Source: Dolomedes plantarius
Taxonomy: Eukaryota > Arthropoda > Arachnida > Araneae > Dolomedidae
DNA length: 64,000 nucleotides
Direction: 5' to 3'
NCBI GenBank assembly: GCA_907164885.2
Contig: OU015499.1
Span: forward strand, 152,341,446-152,405,445
This document shows, piece by piece, positions 43,301-55,097 of the stretch. The translations under genes were made by a program, and so were the position numbers. Below the pieces are notes generated by a model, which had not been told where the DNA came from, did no database searches, and saw only the letters and a program-made list of their open reading frames with translations. The first letter of the stretch is position 1, and each line of letters begins with the position of its first letter.

Positions 43301-45895
43301 GTTCATACACTATTATTTTAACCAACTTTTGTTGTCATGTCATATTTTGTTCTCTTTTTCAATGTTTTTCGGCTCAGTTGTCTTTAAACTTGCCATTAGA
43401 AATTTAAAAAATAATTAAAATTCGTTTGTTAATAACCACCGAATTTAGCCATAACTCTTAAGGAACATAGCTTATGCGACACTCAGTCTACTTGGCACTA
43501 AATATTTGTGTGCTTTCGGTTAAACAGCCGATCTCTAACGATATGTAATGGTTCTCCAAAAATATTATTCTTAGTAGTACCTACTTAAAAGTGGGTTCAA
43601 AATAAAGTTGACTCTGTCCAGAACTCAGTTATGAAGGTTTCATTAACGTGAAAATAGATTTTCCGTTAAAAATATTCAGTACTTTCGCTTTGTGCATTTG
43701 TTCTTGTTTCCGAAGCTAAAATTGACGTCACTCTCCAAAGGCCATATAAAACAGTCCCACTGCGTCTAAGTATGACGTCACTTATCACTTAGTAGTCCAT
43801 AGCTGTAGGAAATTGTCAGCTTTATCACATGTCTGGAGTTTCCGCTAGTCCTAGGTGATTATGTTAAAGTTCTTTAATGACGTATGTTAAAGTCCTTTAA
43901 TGACGTATCTAAAAGCCACGCACTATAACCATTGGTCCAGAATGCTCATTTTGAGTTTGCGGTACGGAGTGTTACCACTAGATAGTGCTGTAATAGTTGT
44001 TGTAAAATATGTAATGTCTGGGGTGAAGCGGGAGGGTGGGGATCTCAATTTATTGGTCTTTATGATATTTCACAAATAGAGAAGTTTTAGAACGTTTACC
44101 GTGTGAGATATACAGTGAACTCGATTTACGGGTAAACTTCGTGACAAATTTTTACACGTCGTTAACTGATCACAAAATATCATTTATAGAATATGGAAAA
44201 TACGGCTACTTAGGATTCTTTTATTTTAGAACCACAGGGAATTTTTCGTCGTATTTTAACGAGACCAAATAAGTGTTAAATTTTATATTTATCGGCTAAC
44301 ATTAATTTTACAAGCACTATTAAAGGTTAGGTTACTAGGCCAAAAAAGTTAATTTTACCAGACATTTGGTGATGAACGTTCTTCTGAGATCGAAGAATGT
44401 TATCAAGAATTTTAAGTAAAATATTTTCTACCTTTTCGAATTGTGAGTAAGGCTTCAAAGAGAATCTCGCTGTAAATTATTAATTCCGTCGTTCATATGA
44501 AATATTATATTGAAAGGAAGTTATATTTTAATGAATGCTAACTAGAAATAACTATGAACGTTATCTGAGAAATTTTAAACTACAATTTCATTTCGCTTCG
44601 TTTTTGTAATATATTACAGTTTAGTTCACTTTTAATAAATGAAATATGGCAACAGGATAATTTTGAGTTCTACTTAGTGTTAAGCATTATGGTTGGTTGA
44701 CAAGAGAATTATTGGATAAAAGTTATAAAATTTTTGTTTAAATTTCTGAATGAACTCTATAAAATAGAACTGTCAAATCCAGTATGAGCCTTAAACAAGG
44801 AAAGAAAGACACAAAAATGAGAATCAGGGCTTTTCCCGTTAGTATCTTTCTTTATATTTTTGTACTTGCCAAATGATGGAAGCAGTTTCCGTAGAAAAGA
44901 AACTAAAGAGGATTTATCCACTGTACAGATAATATACTGTGGGATTCGCGAAATATTGATATGACTTTTGATTACAAATTTTTAGATCAGATCACATGTT
45001 ATTATATTATCAATCCAATTCTTATACGTAATGCATTTTGATTATGTATTCATAGTGTGCTCATTCGGTGAAATAACTAAAATATATATGTTATGAAATG
45101 ATTTTTATAATATAAATCAGATATTGAATTTAAAGTAAACAATATTTTGGTTATTTCTTTCTTTTGCTCATAGTGAAAATTATGGAAGTTCCTACTATCG
45201 CATTCGGATCATAACTTCTAAATTTTTAATTCGGCGTAACAGTACCGCAGTTTTCATGGTTTTCAAAGTAGATTTTTTATTCATATTCTTTTTATTAACC
45301 CTTTGTGATTTTGAATTATTCTCTCTCTAACGTGAGTTTTAAGAAACTGGGGAGAAACCTTTTGCACAGAACATTTGATGACTGCTCTAGTTTTATGTTC
45401 ATAGATTATTTTATTTATTTATTATTTATCATCTCTATTTTACTTGCATTTTGTTGAAGAAGTAAGGTACATAAAGGGAAAAAAATATTAGTTTTCAATA
45501 GTTTATGAAATCTTAAATTGTGGTATTTTCATGTAGAGTGTCATTTAATTTGTTTATATATTGTTGCTTATTTATGATTTTTTAAGATGCCTGTTAGCTG
45601 ATTAAAAGTTCTCTCTACAATTTTTAAGGATTTGTTATCTAATTCTGAGATATTTTTTTGATATGAAATAAATATTTAAACTGTAAATATTTTTTTCTCA
45701 TGTTAAATTTAATTTGTTTATGGTAATACAGCACAGCTGTAAGTATGATTTTGTAGCATGCATTTTTAAGTTGTATATTTTAAATAACTTTATTTTATGT
45801 ATTAAATAAAATAATGCAGTTTAAACAATTTTCTGATAACTATAATTGAAGTTTTATTGTGTAAGTTAGTCTATTCTCACAGAAAGTTGTCATAA
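43301..45895. other. 2.6-kb stretch without recognisable genes
   Basis: No frame above 60 codons, no terminal repeats and no RNA gene were recognised. One 23-bp unit ending CTTTAATGACGTA is tandemly doubled at about 43861-43908. It could be single-copy intergenic or intronic sequence. Confidence 0.5.
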
Positions 45896-45903
45896 CCTAT
45901 GGA

Positions 45904-46698
45904 CAGTGGCGTAGCTAGAACTTTTGCCGCCCAGGGCAGTCTCCAATTTGCCGCCCTTTCTAAGTCAATCAATTGGTGGTTATTATAAATTAATAAACAT
46001 AAGTAAATAATTGTAATTGAGACAAACTATAGGTGGGGAACTTTTTTACCATTGGATTCCATATTTAAATTAGGCAGTAATAAAGGAGGCCGCTTAAGTT
46101 TTGGATTCCATATTTAAATTAGGCAGTAATAAAGGAGGCCACTTAAGTTGATATACTTATAAATGCAACTTTTATAAAGACCACAAGAAACTTACGGAGG
46201 TCGTAGTTTCCCCACCTATGAGACAAAACATATATGTAATTTATAAAAAAAATTCCATAAAATGTTTTACTTTATATCTTTATATTTATAAATAAAAATA
46301 AATAATTTCATTTCATTTGTGTAAACATACAAATTGTACATATATGTGTATGTAAACAAAACATTTATATATTTACTCTTCTAACTTTTATAGTAGAAAA
46401 ATTGCGTATAATGCTCTCAAAATTTATATTATTTGTAATTTCTTGTTCTATTGCAAGATTTTGTAGTCTTAAATCTCTCATTGTGGAACGAAGATAATTT
46501 TTTATCAACTTCAATTTGGAGAAGCTCCTTTCGCAACTAGCGATACTGATAGCGAAAAATATTCGAAATCATAAAGTAATTTATAATTTGTAGAAATCGA
46601 ATAGTAAACTTATGAATTGAACAAGTGGTTTATTACAACTAATACTAAATAAAAATATGCCGCCCGGTGCGGACCGCACCCCCCTACCTACGCCACTA
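45904..46698. mobile_element. hAT-type non-autonomous element, CAGTGGCGTAG ends
   Basis: Ends read CAGTGGCGTAGCTAGAAC and, inverted, TAGTGGCGTAGGTAGG, both next to GCCGCCC blocks. Perfect 8-bp direct repeats CCTATGGA flank it (45896-45903 and 46699-46706). No coding, but a second element is nested at 46028-46219. Confidence 0.88.
46028..46219. mobile_element. Nested MITE with 9-bp flanking repeats
   Basis: Ends TATAGGTGGGGAA and, inverted, ATAGGTGGGGAAAC. Flanks GAGACAAAC and GAGACAAAA are a 9-bp duplication with one mismatch, a length typical of Mutator-like elements. Two tandem 47-bp units (ATTTAAATTAGGCAGTAATA core) fill the middle. Confidence 0.7.
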
Positions 46699-46706
46699 CC
46701 TATGGA

Positions 46707-47218
46707 TATAAGATACGAAGTGTTTAGGATTAGTACAAAAAGTAGCTGTATAATTTGTTTATTTTACCTTTCTAACATTTAAACTACATTTTAAAATATA
46801 TTTTAGATTCAAGAAGTATATTTTTTGGGGACGGTGGGGGTCATGAAAAAATTTTAATGATTATCAAAATAATAAAAAGTTTTTTTTATCTTTTTTCAAC
46901 TTTAAAGAAGAATAAACCTGCGTAAAAAGAACTTGCCAGCAGATGTTTGTCAAATATATTAGATATCCTATTCTTCCATTAAAATTTATTACTAAGTGCC
47001 AATATTGTACATAATTCCTATGAAATGAAATAAAATAAAGATTTTATAAAAGCACTATTGAATAATTTATTTATGCTAAGAAATAGGAGTTATTTTAATC
47101 ATGTGTGTGACTTACATCTGAAAAAGTGATATGATTTTGTAAAATTCATTGATAGTTATGAGAAAAAGTACTATGTGTTTATAAAATGATTTGATGATTA
47201 TTAAGAGTAGTATTCCAT
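46707..47218. other. Gene-free stretch before duplication copy B
   Basis: AT-rich with no recognised gene or repeat; the small minus-strand frame at 47112 extends into the duplicated segment and is not supported. Confidence 0.5.
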
Positions 47219-47765
47219 TATCTAGGAATGTTATAAAAAATTTTAGACCCCTTTTCAGGAGGTATGGTGTCCATTGTCTATGGACTTCCTTAGAGAGCTT
47301 GTAGAGTCCAAGTCCCATCGTGTTTCTGCAGTTCCCATTGTGTTTCTGCACACTAAATGCAATTTGTAGTTAAATAAATATTTTTTTAAATTTGTAATGC
47401 AATTTCATTTTATAATTCAATGAAAATTATTTCGTATGGTATTTTTACAAGATATATTATAGGTACATCAATCAATTATCCAAGTAAAATCCTTTTGAAT
47501 TTATCTTATTGTTAGTGTGCCACCAAATTTTTAAATTATTGAAAGTGTACCGTGACGAAAAAAAGGTTGAGAATCACTGATCTAGTACTTGCTTCTGTGT
47601 TTGAACTGCATTATTGCAATGATTCACTTTAGTATATGGAGTTAATTGAATTGGCTTCTGAAATAAATTATCTATTATTCCATGACCCCAAAAAAATTGT
47701 CATTTAGTGATGTTAATCCTTATTATTAGGGAAGGCTTTGATACAAACTTTAAAAGATTAAAAAA

Positions 47766-47981
47766 GTGGAGTTAATTGATTTGGCTTGTGAATGGCTTAT
47801 ATATGATACAGAACCAAGGTTTTATCATAAGAACACTAATATCAAATTATACACTGATTTGCTATTTGAAATGCTGACAGTTTCATCATCTTCTAGGAGA
47901 ACTACTACAGAAATTACAAGAATTTTAAAACTGACAAAAATAGTTTACTCCATAATTAATGCATATTATAAATATTATTAA
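47766..47981 (+). other. Small ORF conserved between duplication copies (copy B)
   Basis: 71 codons encoding the same peptide as 22023-22238, differing at three synonymous Leu codons. The related upstream stretch (MELIELASEINYLLFHD, from 47638) has gained one A relative to copy A, so constraint is not general in this neighbourhood. Confidence 0.35.
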
Positions 47982-49898
47982 CATAATTTGTCTAATACAA
48001 CGAAAAAGATATAATGGAATCATTTTTATTTATGAAAATAATTTGGGAGAGGATCATAAGATAATCTCTTATATATACCTTTTGCCTATGCTGTTTGTAT
48101 TGCAGCAACCTCTACAGATTATCTCCCCCCTCCTTTTTTTTAAAATTTTTTAAAGTATTTAGTTCTTTTGTGCTCCTGAAGAATGATACAACCTTGGGTG
48201 AACACTAGGGCTGCTAGATTTAGTTCAGTCTTGGCCAAAGTATCCTGAGACTTTCCTCTCTTCTATTCACGGAGAGTTAAGCCATTGATTAAAGGACAGC
48301 TTTATAACATTTTTTGTCTATAGATTGGAGGGATAGGTAAAGTAGATAGGATTGTTTATAAATCATAATTAAATTGATATTAAAACTGATATGTGATGTG
48401 TCTTATATGAAATGAAGGCTTTTTGTTTCTAGTCTCTCTAAAATTATTCAGCATTTTTTATTATAGGAATGGAGAAAGAAAAGGATTTATAATATTATTC
48501 ATATGAACAGAAATAGAAAAAGTCTTAATGTTACTGAAAAATATAAAATAAAATTTAAAGTAAATCTTTAATACATTTGTTGAAAACCTTTTGTATCTGA
48601 TATACGTCTGAAAATATTCTAAGGAAGAACATTCTATAAATGAACATTTTTGCTCATATACAGAAAAGAATCTTTTTTTGCATGGTTTTTATTTATTCTA
48701 GAAAGAATTTTATAGACAACAGTTCTTTAGAAGACAACTTCAAATTTATACTAGTGAGGCATATTTATGTATGTTAGATACAATTTTTATTTTTCATCTT
48801 CATATTTATACCAGAGGAAAATCTCTTGTTTGTGATAATTCTCAGAAAGAATATACTAGATTAAATCTAATGAAAAAGCATTTTTTTTTTTTTCATACTT
48901 GAGAGATACCTTTAGTTGGTTGGTATATGAAGAGATTCTAAGCATCTATTCACATAACCCCTATTTCACTGAATATAAAAAAGATGTCTTACCCCCACAA
49001 TCTTTTCCTTTAGAAAGAAGGTTAATTTTCTTTATGTCCTATGCCGGAGTATATCCTCATAAATAAGGAATGATAGGTACAATTAAAATCATTCAAAAAC
49101 AGAAACATTCATGTTTGATTATTGGTTCAAAAATAAAGTTCATATTTAAAGTACAGTCATACTTCAACACTCACCTGCTTTTGTAATCAATGCATTTGGA
49201 TGTGGAAAAAGGCTTCAGTACCTGTCACATGCTATAATCTGCATGAGACAATCCCATTTTTGTAGTCAAAACAAAGACGTTAGTATTGTGCTCAGAGTAG
49301 AACCCCACATATTTTGCCATGTACTTTTATTTTTTATTTTTGTCTGTGCACGTCATCATGCAGGTTTAAACTCATGATGACATATAATATATGTCATCAT
49401 GAGTTCAAAGAAGATTAGTGTTACCACTCAGCAGAAAAGAAAATTAGTGATTACCCCAGTGAGACAATAGTTAAGTGGGAGCATGGTAGCTGCATGTTTA
49501 ATCTTGCTGCAGAACAAAGATAGAGGTAACTCTGGAGAACTTTGAAGAATTTGAGACTGGACTAATAATGGAAGACATTTTGTTTGTAGAAATGTCAATG
49601 AGCATGGAAGTGAGGAATGAAGACATCAATGTGTTAGGGCAAGAATACAGAGAAGAACTCAACACTGAGGAGCTATAGAAACTTCAAAGGGAGCAGCAAT
49701 AGATAGTTATTGAGGAACTTTCTTATGGAAAGAAGCTGCTACTGTACTGCTACAAAAAAAAGTGTTCTAAATGGATTGAATGAAAAAATTTTGTTCAAAA
49801 GTATACCCTTGACAAAGCTCTAGCAAACCAAAATATGGACTTAAGAAACATTTTGAAACACAGGCAGAAGAAAGTCTCTCTTGTTAGGTTTGTAGGTA

Positions 49899-50654
49899 CT
49901 GTCCGACCACAGTACGAAGAACCACGGTTGGCATAGTGCCAGGATGATTCTATTCACGCTGTAGGTAAGGCTGCTTAGGAAGGAGGGGGAAAAGTCTTGT
50001 ATTCTCTCGACATTCTTTAGAATCGGTTACTAACTGCGCTTGCTTGCTTTTTCCTCGTCTGTTAGTTTGATTATTATATTAAAATTAATGGATCCTTTAC
50101 CCAACACAACTGCTCGGAATATTCCGTAGTGATTGTAAACGTATAATACACAATGTAATTAAATTGTGTGATAAAGAAGCACTAGAAGGAAATGTTATTG
50201 TTCAAGTTTCGCAATCTCTAAAGAGAGCTAGTAAAATGACCGGGATATCAATGTCCAGTGTAAAAAGAATACGCAGAGAAGCAAAGGGTGAAGAAACTCC
50301 AAAATTTGGATCTCCGAGAAAACGTCAGAAAAAAAGAACCACCGAAAACGTAGCTTTAGATAATTTTGATTGTGATGTAATCCGAAAATATCCACTCCTA
50401 TAAAACTCCTATTTTTTAAATAGATTTGCTTCTTTCTTTTTATTATTTTGAAATTATTATTCACATATTCGATCAAAAATAAAGTTTTCAAAAATAACTT
50501 TAAAATTGCAGACAAAAAGCAGTCTGAAATGCATTCCGTATTTCATAAACAAACACATCCGAAAATATGACGTTTTCACCTATTTTCTAAGTAGACTAGC
50601 TTTTCTCGCGCATGTGCAACAGCTTCCAGGGACCTTGCTTCTGTGGTCGGACAG
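49899..50654 (+). mobile_element. 756-bp TIR element with TA target, copy B only
   Basis: Ends read CTGTCCGACCACAG and, inverted, the same 14 bp. TA lies on both sides (49897-49898, 50655-50656), and copy A has a single TA at the matching point (24152-24153), an exact empty site. It encodes only a transposase N-terminal fragment, so it is non-autonomous, of the IS630/Tc1/mariner superfamily by target and domain. Confidence 0.92.
50092..50403 (+). pseudogene. Helix-turn-helix fragment of a transposase
   Basis: An open frame reads IFRSDCKRIIHNVIKLCDKE, then SLKRASKMTGISMSSVKRIR and a Lys/Arg-rich linker (PRKRQKKRTTENV) before LDNFDCDVIRK and a stop. This resembles the N-terminal DNA-binding part of IS630-type transposases common in arthropods. 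An in-frame ATG is lacking: the ATG at 50088 lies in another frame and hits a stop. No catalytic domain follows. Confidence 0.6.
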
Positions 50655-50997
50655 TAAACTCCCTAAATCTAAGTCTATAGCAGGTTTCAATGGTAGAGCA
50701 GAAAAGACAACCCCTGTTCAAGTACCTATTGTTTTTTTGCAGGGGACCCCCTTTCCAGCTAAAACCTATCATCATCATCCCATTGGGCCATGAACTCCTC
50801 AGTACAGGGTTAGTGAAGTTAAATTTTAATTTATTTATCTAATTATTGTTTTTTTATGTATGTCTCTATAGTTTTGAGATTTTGTATCAAAAAGCAACCC
50901 CATTAATTTATAAATTGCCAGGTAAATTGTGAAACTTCTGGGGATCATTAACAGATTATTTCCTTTTACATTATTCTCTATGGGAAAAATTTGTTCA

Positions 50998-51857
50998 TTA
51001 CTTGTCATTTTTGGTACTTATCATGCCTTCTAGGACCAATTAACATTTAGTACATTAGGTACCACTGTAATTGTACTCATGCAAATCTTAAAGCCATCTC
51101 TGTGTGATTTGTGATCTTTTACAGGTTATTAAATTCATAATCTATACATATTATTTCTAGAAGGTGATTTTTTCTAACAATCCTTTTTCTCCCTTCATAT
51201 TTAACCAAAATCGATAAATGAGGTACCATTTTAAAGATTAAGATCTCTGCTTCTGATGAATTGTTAATTTGGAATTACACATTCTATTGTTTATTTAAAA
51301 ATCAAAGTATAAACAATCATTTATTCTTCTGCTAGATGGCATTCACTCGCTTTTTCTTTTAACATTAACTATGTATTAAAATTGTCTGCTTTTATTATCA
51401 TTCTGTGAATTAATAAGTTTCTTTATTAGCAATATTCATATAGGTATACATTATTCTTTTTGCGTGGATAAACAATTTGTTTATCCATGCAAAAAGAAAG
51501 TATTGGACTAAAATAATCTATTTTCTTTCCCCCTGATGAACATTTTATGAGTCATATTTTTCTTTATGCCTTCTTAGAGTTTAATTTTATTTATTCAATG
51601 CTATGTACACAACTGAATTGCATACAACAATATTCTATCAAGCTATCAAAGGAAATCTTCTAATTTGTCTCATAATTAAAGGATAAGCTATATATTAATT
51701 CCATAATTCTTTTTACATGGAGAGCTATTTTGAGGGAACGACGGAACGTAAAAATATGATTGGCGTATCAGAATAAAGGTCTTACTGTGTAGATGCACCA
51801 GTTGAAGAGAAAAATGTGATTGACGCAAGGGTTCGGGCTTGGCAGATTGGCAAAGTT
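50998..51857. repeat. Block present in copy B, absent from copy A
   Basis: Copy A goes from GGGAAAAATT straight to a short CATAGAGTCTATTATATGG-type sequence (24492-24540). Copy B has about 860 bp, including the inverted dispersed repeat 51155-51690. A stretch near 51725-51790 resembles 52124-52180, so unequal recombination deleting it from A is as likely as insertion in B. Confidence 0.6.
51155..51690 (-). repeat. Dispersed repeat, copy 3 (inverted)
   Basis: Reverse-complement match to 820-1335 through several blocks, starting at TTCTAGAAGGTGATT. It lies in the copy-B-only block. Confidence 0.6.
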
Positions 51858-52679
51858 ACCATATAATAGAGTCTATGGGAAAAGCATGCACTTCTTTGTT
51901 TATGTTTACTTTTATTGCTCGCACACTGAACTTATAAATTTTAAAAACACGCTATTTATAATGCATTTTTAATTGTCATCGCCCTTATCTACATAAGGTC
52001 CTCATTTCAATATCACATTTGAAGTTCTCATGATGTTCTATGATCAGTCTTACATTAAGTAAATACTTCATCTATATATAAAATTTAAATGAGAGTTTTT
52101 TTTTACTTAGAAACCTATTTTGAGAGAACCGCTGAACATAAAAAGAAGGTTGGGGTATCAAAATGGAGGTCTTTGAATAAATTTGTTCAATCATCTGAAG
52201 TTTACCTTTGTTTGATATGAATTTGTCCTTTTCAAAAAGATTAACCATGAATTTTGACGGGTTTCTACTATACTATTTAACTGTAATAATTAATACATCA
52301 CTTTTATGAGAGTTCTTCACTTCTCAAAGACTTTTGCAATGATGCTATATGTTCAAATGCCTTTTTGTTTTTCAGTCTTATTTAGCTATTACATAGCAAA
52401 AATTGACTGTAGAAATCCAAGAATAACAAACTTATCATCTTACTTTTTTTCATAATATTTCTATAAATGTTTTCTAATTTTTTTAATATTCGAAGAATTT
52501 GTTTTTGAGGTACAATATTGAATTCCCAAGAGTTGTTCCTGCAAGTACAATTCTTATGGATCTTTATGATCTATACCAATGAATCGGTGAAAAATACGTA
52601 TTAAACAAATTGTACTGTGTATTTAATAATTCAATAAATGTATATTTATTTGGCCAGCTATATCCATTGACAACTGCCC

Positions 52680-52680
<1 letters not shown>

Positions 52681-52726
<46 letters not shown>
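52681..52726. repeat. A46 homopolymer
   Basis: 46 consecutive A in copy B, where copy A has only a short A run (near 25350). It may be real expansion or a sequencing artefact. Confidence 0.8.
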
Positions 52727-52729
<3 letters not shown>

Positions 52730-52895
52730 CCATTTAGAGGTTTCAAAGATAATGAAATTAATGATGACATATTCCCAGTTTTGTAATAAAGTAATCTGAG
52801 CAATAGACTTTAATCTAAAATTTTAACTTGGCATTCATTTTTTTTTTCTTTCTGTTTTTGAAGTGTGTTTTACCACCTTTTCCCCTTATAATAAG

Positions 52896-53571
52896 CTAGC
52901 TGAAAACCCGCACTTCGCTACGAAGTACATTCAAATTAAATACAACGGTCAATGTATGCAATTAATGCCAAAAAAGAATTAGATATATTTATAATAAATG
53001 TGACGATCAATGTATACAATTGATGTAAAAAATATATTTTATAAAAAAATCGTAAGGGATATTTATTTTTTTATTGATAATATCTAATCGTCTGCTGAAT
53101 TAGAGAAAAAAAAATATTTTTTTTGTCTATTTAGTTGTTATGCACGTGACGATAAATTTATTTAAAGTACCAGAAAAAGAAATCACGTGATCAGCATTTA
53201 ATAAATTAAATTCTAAAAATTAATCTTTAAAAATTCACCAAAAATCAGGAAATTGCGGTAAAAATTTGAAAAAAATTTCATTTTGAAGGAATTTTTATGA
53301 TCTTTCTCGTGATATAAATTTTATAAACCTCAATGTATTATTTTAAATGCAAACGTAAAAAAAGTTTAAAAACAGCTTAAAAATTTAATGTTAAAAATCT
53401 AAGAAGAATTTTTGAAAAATCTTACTTCGTGCACCTCTACACTATTAGAAGAATCGCCATGCAAAATTTCAACCCTTTAGATCCAGCGGTTTGGTCTGTG
53501 CATTGTATGTCAGTCAGTCAGTCAGTCAATGAATGAATGAGTCAGTTACGGAACTGTTTTATATATAGAGA
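52896..53571 (-). mobile_element. Non-autonomous Helitron, copy B only
   Basis: On the minus strand it starts TCTCTATATATAAAACAG and ends GCGGGTTTTCAGCTAG, with an ACTTCG-CTA-CGAAGT hairpin just before the end. Copy A shows the uninterrupted site near 25527. No target duplication exists, and insertion is between A and T with one base difference at the 3' junction. It is the same family as 32535-38242. Confidence 0.88.
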
Positions 53572-54734
53572 TAAGTTACCCCACTGAGGAATCTTTGAAA
53601 AACATTGTTTTGTTGAAATTTGAATTTTATTTTTATAGGATCTCTATATTACTAATGTCTGTTGTAAATCTTATATATTATATTCTTCATTGGTCCATTT
53701 TAATACTAGTTTAGTTTGCCACAACTGCCAAATATTCAAGTTTTGTATAATGAAAGAGAGTTGTACGCAAAAAAAATAAGAAGAAATTTTCAATAGACTT
53801 TTCTTTAAAAAATACTCTAGAAAAGTCTCTTGTATATTGGTTTCTGGGTTATATGGGCATATGCTGTGTTTTACTCAAATGCAATAAGGTCTTTCTATTT
53901 AGTATTATTTGAGAGTCTTGTGTCTCTCCTTCTTTCTTGTGTACATATACATTATGCATATCCTAATTTTTGTTGTTATTTGACAGATTTATGTGTGTTT
54001 TCAAAGTAACTATTTTTTAAAAAACAAAAAGATCACTGCTATAAATTTAAAATTTAACTGCTGCTTTTATTATTCTGATACCAGGAAAGGACTGTTGACT
54101 CTAATACCACATACTTTCTACCATTCCAGAAAAAAATTACAAGATTGAAAAACAGGTTACTAAAGGACTAAAAATGTTTCAAAACTAAAAGTCAGCCATG
54201 AAAATTAAAATTTTATCACATAGTCACAGCCGGAAAAGTCTATGAATTTTACTTTGTCCTTTTTTATTGAACAATAACTGAAAAAGCAACCAGTAATATA
54301 TCATAAAAAAATCATTTTGGTTCTGAATAACTAATATGTGTAGGAATCTGCAAAAAATTTCCAAAAATATTTTCGTATAATAAAATGTATATTGTTGTTC
54401 ATCGACTTTTATGTTGATATCTTACTTGATAGTTTTTGCATGATATAAATCAAGAATTTTTTTCTATCATTATTTAATTTGAATCATGTATATACATGTT
54501 TGAAAATTATAAAACTAAAATTTGATAGGTTTGGTTTAGTTTGGAGTACTACAGTCAACTTTTTGCTGCACGAGGGCTAGACCAGGACCTACAGTCTAAA
54601 GCCGATTCCAAACAGCTACAAACATCCATGCCAACAGTGGGACTCGAACCGTTAGGATCTAAACCGTATACCAGCACCCTAGCGATTCGAACATCACCTG
54701 GTTCCTAAAATTTGATAAAGTCATACAACTTTCT
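53572..54734. other. Duplicated AT-rich stretch, no gene recognised (copy B)
   Basis: Aligns with 25532-26692 of copy A. It contains the minus-strand tRNA-like SINE head at about 54635-54700 (box B-like GGTTCGAGTCCC). Nothing else is recognised. Confidence 0.5.
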
Positions 54735-54921
54735 CAGGGCCCGACTTAGCCTAATTGGGACCCGGGGCAAAAACTTCTTTGGGGGCCCCCCTCTGCTTCA
54801 CTACTTCAGTAATGAAGAACTTAATACTTATTACTAAACATTCTATTAGATTTGGGGGGCCCCCTCTGATGTGGGGGCCCGGGGCAACTGCCCCGTATGC
54901 CCCTGCCTTAGTCAGGCTCTG
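54735..54921. mobile_element. 187-bp hAT-type MITE, copy B only
   Basis: Ends CAGGGCCCGACTTAG and, inverted, CAGAGCCTGACTAAG. The 8-bp repeats AACTTTCT (54727-54734, 54922-54929) are perfect, and copy A has one AACTTTCT at 26685-26692 with no insert. It is related to the MITE at 39093. Confidence 0.93.
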
Positions 54922-55039
54922 AACTTTCTTTAAATTCACTCTTATAATGGAACAGCACTGAAAAGTTTTTGCACATTTTCTGCATTGAATTTTACACGTA
55001 TTCTTCAGGAACGTATATATCGTGTAAAAACAGAATTAG

Positions 55040-55056
<17 letters not shown>

Positions 55057-55097
<41 letters not shown>

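Larger units (their letters stand above)
49369..50800 (+). pseudogene. pogo/Tigger-like transposase remnant (copy B), split
   Basis: Same remnant as 23630-24300, starting at the preserved palindrome and reaching KHRQKKVSL and VRFVG before the 756-bp insertion at 49899; it resumes at 50657 with KLPKSKSIAGFNGRAEK. Point changes and indels differ from copy A, so neither is functional. Confidence 0.65.
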
